Origin: Hermodice carunculata
Lineage: Eukaryota > Annelida > Polychaeta > Eunicida > Amphinomidae
NCBI GenBank assembly: GCA_964020975.1
Contig: CAXHWN010002465.1
Coordinates: 1,481,501 to 1,545,500 of the forward strand
Direction of reading: 5' to 3'
Length of the DNA: 64,000 bases
Below, piece by piece: positions 15,400 to 27,734 of the stretch. The notes beneath the pieces are model-generated. The model was not told where the DNA came from. It saw only the letters and a list, made by a program, of their open reading frames with translations, and searched no databases. The position numbers and the translations under genes were made by a program. Positions within the stretch are counted from its first letter, which is position 1. Every line of letters begins with the position of its first letter.

Positions 15400-16335
15400 G
15401 ACGTGGGTGTTCTTACCAGGTCCAAGCTTCATTTTAGAAAATAATCCAGTTCACCATGTGTATATTATCAACCATGCAACACATTTTGACAATATGCACG
15501 GTCATTCTCAATAAATCTGATAATGAGACAATCACATAGCAGAGTTAGAATCCGACATGGACTCTGGAAGTCAAAAAAATGTGCCCAGATTTGTGCTTTC
15601 TGATGTGTCTACAACACAACACATAAATTATAAAATCCTAATTTGAAGATGACCTCATTTACATTAACTTAATGATAGGGTTTCTAAATTGTCTTCACTT
15701 CACATTTTTTCGGTAATATATATGCTAAATTTGCTCAAATTCCAACAATGCGTTCTGGAGAAAGCAGTTTTGCACAAGCTAGCCAAACCACACAACCAAT
15801 AAACATAATGCCCCCCCTCCCCCGACAGTAAAGCTGTGAACGACAAATGTTGATAAGACGATTGGGATTCTATGTTCTGTATGCTTTGAAGCACCTTTGA
15901 AGGAAATGTAATTGTTTGCATTGGTACAGTACATAATGTGTGATATACATCTCTAGAATGGCTTCAAAAACCCCAACATTTGAAGCCTAATTTGCATACA
16001 TGTAATGGTGTCCACTTCGTATACTCCAGTAAATTTGGTATCAGTATATCCCTGGAAATATATTGCCTTCATCATTGAACATTTACCCCCATTTTTGGTA
16101 ATTTGGCAAATGCAGCAAACAACATCAACAAATAGAGGTATTTATATTGCCAAATAGATGACAAAATTTTGCATATAATTATAATAATAATGATGTTAAT
16201 CAAATATTTTTTAAAAGCTTCACGCCTGTTGAAAGAGTAAGGTTAGTGCTACCTTGTGATGAAATTTGGAGAGCTTATCTTCAAAATTAAGGCATATATT
16301 AAAAAATTAGTGAAAAGTAGTCATTTTCCACAAAA
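15400..16335. other. No supported gene
   Basis: AT-rich, with only short frames. No recognisable feature apart from short C-runs near 15812. Confidence 0.4.
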
Positions 16336-16339
16336 AATA

Positions 16340-16490
16340 GAGGTTGCCTTAGAAACGGGCGTGTAAAGATACCAAAAAACGCTTTTCGGACTCCACAACC
16401 TATTTTTCTGTAAAGAAGAGACATGTGCGCACATTTTGATATAGGTTGTGTTTTGTTATACCTTTGGTTGGGGTTGCACCTATTTTGAGG
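16340..16490 (-). repeat. Dispersed repeat, right copy of an inverted pair
   Basis: This is the reverse-complement partner of 10850-10995, sharing AACCTAT, AAAATAGGTTGTGGA and GAAAAGCGTTTT in the same order on the minus strand. Confidence 0.5.
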
Positions 16491-16962
16491 GCACTTTTGA
16501 AGCATTTGCCGCTAGCCTAAAAGTGTTTGTGACATCATGAACCCTATTAAAGCACTGGAACCAGATATATATCTGTTTGAATCTGCACTAAAAATGACTT
16601 CGGATTCACATTGCTCATAGAGCGACCTTTCATTCAAGTACCTGCAAGCCTAGATTTATTTCAGAAGTTTCACCAGAAAATTTGACCCAGACCAAGAGGT
16701 TTCCTCTGAGCACTTCTTGAGCCACAGCACAAGAAGTGCCTAAAGGAAACCTGTTGTCTCAGTCTCAAATGAAGCACTTTAAGGGTAAAATGAAAATCAT
16801 ACCTGCATACAATTGATGAAATAAGTAAGACTATATTGCCACATCATCACAACAATTGTGAGGATTCTGCATGCATATGCAAATGTACTTACAGTATTTT
16901 ATCATGGCTGAAATAAATACACAATTAGTTATCCACAGTACCTGTCTTTGTTTATCTGAAAA

Positions 16963-16968
<6 letters not shown>

Positions 16969-17019
<51 letters not shown>
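16969..17019. repeat. (GA)n microsatellite
   Basis: About 50 bp of GA dinucleotides. Confidence 0.95.
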
Positions 17020-17023
<4 letters not shown>

Positions 17024-17085
17024 CCGTGCTTGCATATAATGTACATAAATTATGATTATAAAATTCCTATTCATGTACTGTTACC

Positions 17086-17219
17086 TCTTTCAGCGCTAAA
17101 GGTAGCCATCGTAGATCTCATTCCCATCAATATTATGGTTCGTTCATCAAAGTCTGCAGCTTTCCTCGGAGCACTCCTCGTGCATTGCGCAGAGTTTACT
17201 TGGGAAAACTTCCGATTCA
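17086..17219 (-). CDS. Candidate first exon of an unrecognised gene
   Basis: On the minus strand an ATG opens 44 codons without a stop. They begin MNRKFSQVNSAQC and end FSAER, just before a donor-like AG|GTAACAGT. No partner exon was joined and no family is recognised. The opposite strand is also open here, so this could be chance. A possibly related minus-strand segment at 17930-18105 ends similarly (PTF). Confidence 0.3.
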
Positions 17220-17929
17220 TGCTTTAATTCAGCAATGAGAAGTAAAAAGTACATGTAAAGTACATTCAAACAGCGTGCATATGTTGCAAGGAAATGGGTA
17301 ATATAAGTGAACAGAAACGTGAGCCTGGCAGCAAAGTCCTTGTATTGAAACATACACAATATATCAGAGTTCAACATAATTTATATGGAAATCTTTAAGG
17401 GTAGTATTAGCTATCAAGAGTTTTCAACACTGCTAATCGAATAGTACTTTTTTGACTATAAACAGTACACAATTTAAAAAAAACATTTTGCAAGGAGGGG
17501 CGGCGTTTTCCTGGCACTTACAACTGCATTTTCATGAGGATCATTTGGATTTTTTCCGGGATGCAAACTTCCCTCAACAGGGCTCCATAAATCAGATTCC
17601 GCTATTATCTGATTCAATTCTCATAAAATGAATCAAAGAAAAAAATGAGTCAGTGACAAATAATTCCTGGAAATATGTATTTGTGACCTTTACCTGCTAA
17701 TATATATTGTTATTGGTAATCAACATTATCATGACATGGTCATACCTAAGAAAATAAGTATAGGCAGAAGAAAACAAATAATGTGCCTACATTAACAGGA
17801 TTAAAACTTCATTTATTATAAAGTTGCAGATCTTTCAGTAGCAAGTACAGTCGCTTTCATACTTTTTCTGAAAGTGAAGTTCTTAAAAAAAGGCTAACTT
17901 TAACTTATATTAAGATTAGTAATAGATGA

Positions 17930-18105
17930 ATACAAAGGTTGGCAGAAGTTTTCCTGTGCCTTGGCCTATAATTATAAGCCCATTTATTCCTATGGCTTTA
18001 CTACCGGTATCTATGGCATCATTCCGTGCTTTACAAAAGTTAACCATATCAGCATGTACTCTGTGCGCTATGAATGTAGATAATATTTATGGTAACACAA
18101 AGAGT
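17930..18105 (-). CDS. Candidate exon or exon remnant, unrecognised
   Basis: On the minus strand about 58 codons are open and look protein-like (RVHADMVNFCKARNDAID, then INGLIIIGQG), ending in a stop. The codon pattern is more gene-like than the flanks, but there is no start, no clear splice border and no family match. It may be a decayed relative of the exon at 17.1-17.2 kb. Confidence 0.25.
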
Positions 18106-18589
18106 CACTTACAGTCGGCGTAGGCCTATTGTTATGATGATCATTTAGGATTAATAAGTACAACTAATTACTAACCTTTCAAATAATATATTCATTCGAC
18201 GTCAGTCACGCTTGCCTGGCTCCCACGGTTACGCCATGCCGAGTGCTGGCCGTCTCTCACTGCATGATACACATCAATGTAGTAGACCGTGCTAGGCCAC
18301 GTACACGCAAGCTAAGGACAATGTCTGCTGATTTGATCCAGACGATATTTTCGGCATATAAAGGCATGAAAAAAGCGCAAGGGCAGGGAGGGGTCTGGGC
18401 CACCCCACCCCCACCCCCCATCCGCGCCCGGCAAGCAGTACTTTAATTTTTTTTAAGGTAAATAAGGCAGTACATTATTTTTTTTTTACCGATTTTGAAA
18501 GGTACATCCTTCAAATTTTTTAAAAATCTATAGCTCCCCCCCCCCCCAAGATTCTAATGGTTGGTCCCTTTTTATACCCAGGAGCTGGT

Positions 18590-18975
18590 TTGCCTTTTTG
18601 ACAATATAAACTCAATGATTGCTTGACTGTAATGACTGGCGCACAGTTACACCAAGATCCTTTCCTTCTCAACAAGCGGCTATTATTCCAACACCTTGTA
18701 TATAATCCAATACTTCATTATTAAAACTGAGATTTAGGCATTTATATTTATCAACATTGAAAATCATCAACCAATCTATGGACCATTCACTCAAGCTTAT
18801 CAAGGCTTTCTTTATGAGTCATGACTGCATATACTGAGAATTCACATACATATTGATTTTATTCTCATCGGCAAATTTCAATATACCACGTGAAAAATTT
18901 CCATTCATGTCATTGATATGTAACAAATATAGAGATGGGCCGAGTGCGTATCGTTGAGATACCCACTTCTTAATA
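18590..18975 (-). mobile_element. LINE reverse-transcriptase fragment
   Basis: The minus strand carries, in pieces, the hallmarks of a non-LTR reverse transcriptase of the CR1/Jockey type. They are an LGPSLYLLHINDM segment, then KFADENK at the place of the FADD catalytic box, then WSIDWLMIFNVDK, then KDLGVTV. The second Asp of the FADD box is replaced by Glu. At least one stop and one frame change break it. It is a short inactive fragment with no flanking target duplication found. Confidence 0.7.
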
Positions 18976-19411
18976 TTGTCTGGTCTGAAGCTTGTCTGTT
19001 AACCATCACTATTTAATCAATCTGCCCTAACCACTCAAATTATCAAATGCGAACCTTAACAAAAATTCCACATGCTTTTACTTAGCAAACCGTGAATTTT
19101 ATACTTTGTCAGACACGGTATGACCACTTGTTTACCCTTTTTTCCATGTCTAGTCACATCTTCCAGGAACTTCAGCAAGTTCGCTGGATAGGATCTACCC
19201 TTTGTACATCGTGTCATGACACACTTTTCATTTTGGAATACACTGGGTTTTTCATTGGCCTTGTGCACTTTGGACCGTGCAACAATAAGGAAAGGCGACA
19301 AATTACAAACTAAACATTTCTCTACCGAAATTCGATTAAATTATACAATGATCTGTTGCAGATAATCAACTCAAAGATATATATATACAGAATCTTGGCT
19401 GCGTACACACA
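18976..19411 (+). other. 5' flank of the ankyrin-SOCS gene
   Basis: No other gene is seen. A splice-acceptor-like TGTTGCAG lies near 19362, followed by a stretch leading to the start codon, so an upstream non-coding exon is possible. A short TA-rich run (19378-19388) lies about 25 bases before the ATG. Confidence 0.35.
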
Positions 19412-20953
19412 ATGGGAACAACCTTTACTCGCAGAAAGACGAACAACGCAATCAATATCATAATGAAATCACCAGCTCCGCTGAATGCAAAACATATTCC
19501 TAACCAAAACACAAACCATTATAACGAACAGGTCGGGTTAGGAAATCTGGACCCAGATTACGAGGATGAAGCAAAGAGGGGTCATCTGCATCATGCTCTT
19601 CTTTATGGAGGAGATAATGAGTGCATTATTGAAAATCTAATTAAGAGTGGATGTGATGTCAATAAGCAAGACAAAGACGGGTTACGTCCACTTCACCTTG
19701 CTACCAAACAAAGATTCAGTGCTTGTTTACGCACTTTAATATCTTTTGGTGCTTACCTTGATGTCTTTGAGCATAATGGATTAAACCCTCTAATGATGGC
19801 ATGCACGATGGAGAGTCCAGATTTAGCAGAAATTATTATCCGTGCTGGGGCAACGGTTAATCTGTCAAACAAGCGAAATGAAACAGCTCTCCATATTGTA
19901 GCAAGTCTTGGATTAGATCTCTCTGTAAAACTTCTTGTTGATGAACATGCTGTTTTGAGTGTAAAGGATTCCAAAGGTATAACACCTCTAATGATGGCCT
20001 GTAAACATTCTCATGTATCAACAGTGGGATTACTCATGTCTGCTGGAGCATATCTGGACGACAAAAGTAGTGATGGAAATACTGCTGTCCACTATGCTGT
20101 TGATGCTAAGTGTACTGGAGCAGTAAGTTTGCTGATTAAAGAAGGAGCGAATCTTGACATTGAAAATGATATGAATGACACCCCAATGGTGCTGGCTATC
20201 AAACGTAACCATAGCCATATATTATATTTGCTGATCCAAGGTGGTTGCGATACTATGGCAATTGATGGACTCAATGGTACAGCACTTGGACTCTCCATTA
20301 ATCTTGGACATATTGAATGTACAAAAGTTCTTCTCAAACATGGAATGGATCCTGATGAGTTTGCAGCAGCTGGAAAGACTCCTTTAATGCACGCAGTTGG
20401 CTCAGGACGAGCAGACATCGTCGAGTTACTTCTCCAGTATGGAGCAGACAGTAATCATCGAAGTCGCTGTGGAGCCAATACCCTCATCGGCATTGTGTCT
20501 GAGAAAGACATAAAATGCCCAACACTTCATCACAGAATCCTAATGCTCCTACTCAGAGCAAACTCAGATGTCAACCAACAGCTGCATGTAGTGGGGATCT
20601 GGGTTAAAATGTTTAACTGTTCACGTTGTACATGTATATACGGAGCTATTCTTTCTGCCAATATATGGGTTGCCCATATGCTACTACTGGCAGGAGCAGA
20701 GCTGACACGTGACATGGTGGTAGACCTTGAAGCAAATGATAACTATGCTGGAAGTAACAAAGATAAGATGCTGAGCTTTCTGAAAAACTGGATGGAAAAG
20801 CCCTCAAAGTTAACTCTTTTGTGCAGGAAATCCATTCGCAGTTTTATCTCGACAAAATCAAAGAGACTGAGGGGTGAAATAGATACTCTTTCTGTTCCCC
20901 AAACACTTAAGGATTATCTCGATTTTTCAGACTTGGAAAATTTATTCCCGTGA
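19412..20953 (+). CDS. Ankyrin-repeat and SOCS-box protein (ASB-like), intronless
   Basis: This 513-residue frame encodes about ten or eleven ankyrin repeats of 33 residues between residues 55 and 433. Each is recognisable by a G-x-TPL-x-A core and a LL-x-x-GA end (for example DGLRPLHLA, KGITPLMMA, GKTPLMHAV). A SOCS box follows at about residues 464-512. Its BC-box part LTLLCRKSIR fits the Elongin C binding pattern, and its SVPQTLKDYL part fits the Cullin-5 side. ASB proteins act as substrate receptors of Elongin B/C-Cullin-5-Rbx2 ubiquitin ligases; ankyrin repeats choose the substrate. The length is normal for the family. The first ATG gives a short non-repeat N-terminus of about 50 residues. 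The open frame without introns could mean a retrocopy or a single-coding-exon family member. It has no stops or frameshifts and looks functional. The exact orthologue cannot be named. Confidence 0.92.
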   Translation: MGTTFTRRKTNNAINIIMKSPAPLNAKHIPNQNTNHYNEQVGLGNLDPDYEDEAKRGHLHHALLYGGDNECIIENLIKSGCDVNKQDKDGLRPLHLATKQRFSACLRTLISFGAYLDVFEHNGLNPLMMACTMESPDLAEIIIRAGATVNLSNKRNETALHIVASLGLDLSVKLLVDEHAVLSVKDSKGITPLMMACKHSHVSTVGLLMSAGAYLDDKSSDGNTAVHYAVDAKCTGAVSLLIKEGANLDIENDMNDTPMVLAIKRNHSHILYLLIQGGCDTMAIDGLNGTALGLSINLGHIECTKVLLKHGMDPDEFAAAGKTPLMHAVGSGRADIVELLLQYGADSNHRSRCGANTLIGIVSEKDIKCPTLHHRILMLLLRANSDVNQQLHVVGIWVKMFNCSRCTCIYGAILSANIWVAHMLLLAGAELTRDMVVDLEANDNYAGSNKDKMLSFLKNWMEKPSKLTLLCRKSIRSFISTKSKRLRGEIDTLSVPQTLKDYLDFSDLENLFP

Positions 20954-22010
20954 CTGGGCTACTGTTAGAAATACCCAGGCCTCATTCAGTGATCTAATAT
21001 ACATTACCGACTGCACAAAATTTTACCTCAATATGTGCAGAAGGGATGGTTTGTGTTGTTAATCAAATTGCTACATGTATCTTTGTGCGGCTCCCCATAG
21101 GCAGATCTAAGTAAGGGGTCACTGATCACAGGCTTTTTCACCTTTCCACATTCAATATGTCAGATTATCCTTGTAACAAGAATGACTTTTTGCTTTCTGA
21201 TCAGTTTTTCTAATCCAATCTATATAGCTTACAACATCAGCCAGTAGGAAAACACTTAGCTAGCCAAACTGCTACCCTGTAAATTCAATGGGAGACGATC
21301 GCACTGAGCATGATAAGCATAGACGCTGATTTCACTTAACGTGAAGCTGAAATATAGAAATTCTAGAAAAAAAATCTAATGAAAAGACTTCCTGTAAATG
21401 ATTGGTTTTAGAAGTGAAATTTCAATGAAATATGGAACACCTTTTCATCTTTTTTTTCTGAATTCTGTTTACTTATTATTTTAAAATTTAAATTCAATTA
21501 AATAAGGTTTCGTCTCATTTAAGTCTTGTCTAGTCTATCTTAGTTTTGCAATATTTCTGTATTGCACATTTGGAGTCATTAGCCCAGATGGTCTCCTCCT
21601 GGAAAAATACACAATTTTCCCACCCGATAGTGTAAATTGTGCTCTCATTAACAAACAAGTGTGCCCAAAAAGGATTATAATCTAAAAGATATCTATATCC
21701 CTCGATTTTTTTATGTGCTAGTACACATGGCATTTGGCATTCTTGAACAAAAGCTAATTTTGAGAAAAATTGAATCTCGAATCATTACAGAACTTCAGTT
21801 GATCATGATTTTTGTTGCAATTAGCACTGAAGCAGTTACGTTATGGATGCCATGATAGAGCATGGGCCAAACCAGCGTTTTGATCCATCCTAATGTCGAG
21901 TGTAACAGTTCACATGTAGTTGGCCCTGCTGGCAACATGCAAGACTTGGATATATGATACCAGCAAAGGCACATGTACATTTTCAGATTGAGGGTAACCA
22001 AACAGCTGAC
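20954..22010. other. 3' flank, no further gene
   Basis: No clear AATAAA signal lies close after the stop codon. Frames are short and AT-rich. Confidence 0.4.
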
Positions 22011-22015
22011 CTTGT

Positions 22016-22160
22016 GTTTCTATCCCAGGATTCCAAAAATATTCAATGACCTCATGCCTCTATCTCAGGATTCGCTAAATATCGAATGACTTCATTATTT
22101 TTTTTATCCCAGGACTCCCAATGAATCAGCTGCCTTCATGCGTCTGTCTCAGAATCCCCT
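22016..22160. repeat. Minisatellite of about 50 bp, 3 copies
   Basis: Variants of TATC.CAGGA.TC..AATAT..AATGACTTCAT occur near 22020, 22070 and 22105, with a last partial copy near 22148. They are diverged. Confidence 0.6.
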
Positions 22161-22329
22161 GTACATTTGAAACATAGAATGTAACAATGGAGCACAAGTA
22201 CGCGGCTCATACACTTGCAGTGGTTTTATGATCTTAAGTCTGCAGAGAAACACTTCTTTTCTTTCGTCCAACAATGTTGACATACATGCAAGAGTTAATT
22301 TTATTAAACGTTTAAAACGTTTAATCCTC

Positions 22330-22960
22330 ATAAGCTAACCTGTCCCCGTCAAACCTATATACATATGGAAATACTATTGTCCATGTTGCACAGGCTCCTC
22401 TGCAAAATTTTGATATAGGCTGTATCAGCCCAAATGAATTAGAGGATCTTCAGCGGGTAACTACTCAGAAAATGTTTTGAAGCCTGTACCCGTACATGTC
22501 TCTCTGAGTGGTGGCTCCTTGTCTAAGCTAAATATTCAGCAAAGACAACCCATATGATAATGGATAAAGGTGAACGTGGCAAGTGATGAATTAGCTAAAT
22601 AAATGAAGTTTTGCTTATAAATGCAGAGCTTCAATATGAATGCAGAATACCTATCAAACCAAACATAATAACTAATTAGTACAGAACAAGTTCAGATTAG
22701 AATAATGCGACTTACCCCTGAACTAGTATTTACCCTTTCGTGCTGTGTAGGACACATTAGTTTAACCACTTGCCAGCCTATAACTGAGGTAGGAAAAGAA
22801 TCTGGGGTTATATATTCAATCCCAGTGATTACAAAATAAACAGGTACAGTCAGACACCTGTATAAACCTGGGAAATTCCTAATAAGTACTGTAACAATGG
22901 CCATCCTGTACCAGAACTGTAAAACAAACTCCATGATGACACCTACTGCTCACTATGAAA
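22330..22960 (+). repeat. Dispersed repeat family R1, copy 2
   Basis: Same orientation as copy 1 (11980-12620), with the same ordered words (CCTATATACATAT, ACTATTGTCCA, GTACATGTCTCTCTGAGT, GCTCCTTGTCTAAGCTAA, then a CCCAGTGATT..AAAATAAACAG segment). Non-coding. Confidence 0.75.
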
Positions 22961-23605
22961 GTCTCCTAGTAATCAAGTTCTATTTAGTTTTAAACTCTTT
23001 ATTTCTGTTTAAAAAGAATGGATCAAATTTGTAATTATTGAGAAAATCCTGTCAATTTCTCGCCAAGTGTTTGTGAGAAATGAAGCCTTTTACACATTGT
23101 ACAGTCTAAATAGTGTGCTTTATATCTCAGCATCTCACACATTGCTTGATCTGTAAAGGCTTGGGGACCTCTCAGCCAATAACAAAGCTTTACCAATAAA
23201 ATACTTGTCCTTGGTTTCTTATAAGGGAAGCCAGGTTAATAGGTTTGTATCTTGGCAGTTCAATGTCTGTTGATATTTGAACCTCCTGTGACAAGTACTT
23301 GTAGCATTTTAAGGTCACCGATAAACATAGATTATCAAATATTTCAAAGGGAATTATCTTAATGTTTTCGCACAAGCACATAAATAAGTAATGAGAGCGC
23401 GCATGATTTCTCATTCTTCCACATTTAAGGGATCAAGGCGACATCTAGATTTCATTCCTCCTTAACCTCTTCAATGCCAGGTTTGGTTGGGTCAACAGTT
23501 TTCCCAGGTGCCCTTTGTTTGCAAGATTATGAATCTGGTATCATTATGTCAATTAAGAGAACATAGGTGTTTATCGAAATGGCCAATGGAATAGTATAAT
23601 AGTGA
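22961..23605. other. No supported gene
   Basis: A minus-strand frame ending near 23190 (VQISTDIELPRYKPIN) follows an acceptor-like TTGTCACAG near 23285 and could be a terminal exon of the candidate gene at 23.6 kb, but support is weak. Confidence 0.25.
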
Positions 23606-23610
23606 CCACT

Positions 23611-23732
23611 TACCACCAGATCTATACATCTTCCTCCACCCTGGCTCGTGCAACCCCAATCCATCCATTATCCATCCTCGGTATTTCAGTGATGGGGCCA
23701 CTGTAAACCACTCACCGAAGGTCCGCTGTACA
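23611..23732 (-). CDS. Candidate internal exon of an unrecognised gene
   Basis: On the minus strand a segment of about 40 codons is bounded by a good acceptor (TTTTTGCCTCAG) and a near-perfect donor (GGTG|GTAAGTGG). It is fully open and rich in Trp, Gly and Tyr: TFGEWFTVAPSLKYRGW, then MDGLGLHEPGWRKMY. The residue content looks like folded protein. I do not recognise the family, and no neighbouring exon could be joined with confidence. Function unknown. Confidence 0.42.
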
Positions 23733-24095
23733 ACTGAGGCAAAAATGTGCAAAATGTTTAATTGATGAAATAAAGCATCTTATTTGAAAGAAGCACCATA
23801 TTTTCCTGACATTCGTTGTTTGCCAAGTCGCCATAATGATGTGTTGACTGCAGCGGGTATGCAGTTTTTTGTGGGCAAGTGTGTTTCAAGAAACAGGGTA
23901 CTGAAGCTGTAAAATTGTGCTCATTGGTAGTTATGATCAGGAATGGTTCCAAATCGTCTATTCCGTTACTATCTTCAATGTTACTGTAATTCAGGTAGCT
24001 CAGCGTCTGTGGTTCTTGTGCTTCGGTGCCTTAGTTTTTCCTTCTGTTGAATGCTTCGCTGTCTCCGATGCATGTATCATAAATCATCAGTGACA

Positions 24096-24097
<2 letters not shown>

Positions 24098-24133
<36 letters not shown>

Positions 24134-24166
24134 TGTGTGTGTGTGAGTGTGTGTGTGTGTGCGTGT
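24098..24166. repeat. (GT)n microsatellite, interrupted
   Basis: About 68 bp of GT units with a few GA and GC interruptions. Confidence 0.95.
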
Positions 24167-24514
24167 ATGCATGTGTACTCACATGTTATATATGCATATA
24201 AACATTCACCATTGAATTGTGGAATGTGCCAGTGGGAACAACTCGATTGACTGTTCGCGTGTTATTTCCGCAAGGTCACTGTAAATAAGGCAACACATTA
24301 GCCTAGTCAGCGTTCTTGATGGTTTCATTTAAACAGGGGATAATTGATAAATATACAAAAATTCGATAGAATTATATTTTTACTAAGTCACGTATTGCAT
24401 GCAGGTTACTATGTTTAGCAGGGTGGAATCTTTTTCGTGTGTAACAGTTAATTGTAGCATTGGTAAACCTATCAGTATACTGGAATAATTTATTATATGC
24501 ATAAGTTAATTACA

Positions 24515-24599
24515 GTATTGTTAAGTCAGGCAGTGTATTAGAGTACGTTATTATGTCTGGGTGCCACCCAGACCTTTTTGTTTTTCCAATAATTCTTTT

Positions 24600-24644
<45 letters not shown>

Positions 24645-24990
24645 TTTACGACCAAATTTGTCCAGCTGACTTGGAATAGTCGTGATGTTTAAAATTATGC
24701 AAATTATGGGCAATTAAAATTTTGAAAACTTTATATCTTCAAAAATATTATTGATAGACACAAAGTTCTAACTTACACATATAGGTTTGAGACATCTTGC
24801 AAATCCAATACCATGCAAACAAAAGTTGGGGAATTTTAGTGCATGCTAAATTCAGTAAATTTCCCAACAATCCACATTTTGACTAAGGCTTCTGCTGTAC
24901 TGCATGTTACAAGCCTACATGGTGCTAGGCAACCATTTTGCATTCATGATACTTGAACCTGTCTCATAGGCAGCCTTCTAGTCATGCCTC
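24515..24990 (+). repeat. Dispersed microsatellite-bearing repeat family R2, copy
   Basis: The order is a head CTGGGTGCCACCCAGAC, then TTTTTGTTTTTCC, (CTTT)n at 24597-24645, TTACGACCAAATTTGTCC, a block with ATTATGCAAATTA..GGCAATTAAAA, and AAGTTCTAACTTA.ACAT..AGGTTTGAGACATC. The same order is found at 63.27-63.76 kb and, with other microsatellites, at 25.79-26.75 and 60.5-60.85 kb. No coding capacity is seen. Confidence 0.7.
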
Positions 24991-25785
24991 CTAGGTGTAT
25001 GGTTTGAAAGGTTTGGGTCTTATGGCAAATGGGTGGTGGGGGAAATCCCAACAACTGTGTAATGAATTCCACAATAAAATACAGAGAATCTCTTTCTGTT
25101 CATGCAAGAAACATATCTGCTCCATGTTCACACTAATGCTGGACAGAGCTGTAAGTGCCGCATCACTGAGACTGACCATTGTCCTAGCTGGTCTGTTTTT
25201 GCCTGAGGCAAGGAGTCTGCTGGGCTTATCAGTCCCAAGGGATCAGAGGGACTGGAATACTACGTAGAACACGCCTGAGTGTTCCCTCTAGACTACATAC
25301 AGAACTGGGTTCGCTAGACCCATCAAAGTGTGGACTTACAGTCCTCAATGACTGTTTTCAAAACTTGGTGAATTTTGAAAAAGTCTGTGTATTTGTGTCA
25401 TCTCAATGGATACTATCATCTCTTTGTTTTCTTGTAACCAGTGAGATGAAGCCTGTTCTTCATAGCCAATACTGCGTCAGTATAGTACATGGCTCAGTTC
25501 ACAGGTACATGTACATGTAGTTTTGTGACAGCATCTGTTAAAATTTGTTTATGTAATAAAGGAACAAAGACGGTTTTTTATTGCATCCCTCTGAATTATA
25601 TTATGTGTACACTGTACATGCACATATACTCATCAATACTGCCCAGAAAGGCTGACCCTCTCATGAGTGGGCACCTTTCTCTGGTCGCGGGGGTGCAATT
25701 TAAGACCACCCCTAATGCCAGATAATAGTGGTCACAAAGGACATGTGATCTTTCATCTCAGATAAATTAACAAAAAAATATAAGG
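24991..25785. other. No supported gene
   Basis: Several short frames on both strands near 24995-25270 overlap each other and carry no motif. Nothing else is seen. Confidence 0.35.
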
Positions 25786-25786
25786 C

Positions 25787-26745
<959 letters not shown>

Positions 26746-27730
26746 ATTTTGTATTAAGAAAATATAAATAAACGGACACTTTATTTTGTGTGTGTTTGTG
26801 TTACGTGTTAGCTAAAATGAATGTTCTATATACAGTAATTGTTTCACACAGTGCACCTGTATTGTGATTTGATGATAGGAAAAAAAATATTAATTTGAAA
26901 GAAAACTGCAAACTATCATTTCATGTTACAAAATATATGCTTCGTCAAGTCAACTTGACGTTGTAGTTTCACTGTTTCTAAAATTAAAGGTGATCCCATT
27001 TGATATTTAGGTCAGCGTAATTCTATCAGCAGTGTCCACTTGGCCCTTACGGAGGACTCCCATGATGTGTATTATCAAAGTTCCAGCTCAAACAGTACTT
27101 GCGTTGTCACTCGGGATAATTTACAGACGTTACCCTGCAGTCGAGGTGCAGACCTGGGTCTAATGAAATGTGCGATTAGAGGTTAAATCAGTAGCCTCGT
27201 TCTCAGTTGCATAGCTGGGCATGGGTACATAGTGCATAGGTAAACAAAGAAGCATGGGTAGATCGTAGTCCCTGCTATTTGGGAGTGTTGAGGTGCAATC
27301 ATCTCAAAATGCACGTATTTTTAACGTAAAACATATAATGTTAAGGTATTTTTTGTACTTACAACATTGAATAACAGTTTCTGATGTGCTTGCAACTGAA
27401 ATTAGAGATAAACAATGACAAAATGGGGCACAATTTTATTTGCTTTGACCCTGCCGAATCCTGTTTTCATGAGTTTTTGTATTAATTTAAATTGTATTGC
27501 ATCCTGTTACATCATTCTGTATCTGATGCTGCAAAACTGAATAAAATACTGGCTCAGCATCCAGCAAAGATGAATGCTTGCTTCTTGTTACCATGGGAAT
27601 GGCAGCCATCTGGAGTGAACAGCCTATCACAGAGCTCTTGTGGCCATGGCACCATGCAAAATGACCAGCCCTGTGTTTATTCATCTCTCTGCTTCAGATC
27701 ACATGGAAGGGGTGCTATATGCAACTAATC
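26746..27730. other. No supported gene
   Basis: No long frames and no recognisable repeat apart from a small overlap with family R2 at the left edge. Confidence 0.35.
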
Positions 27731-27734
27731 ACTT

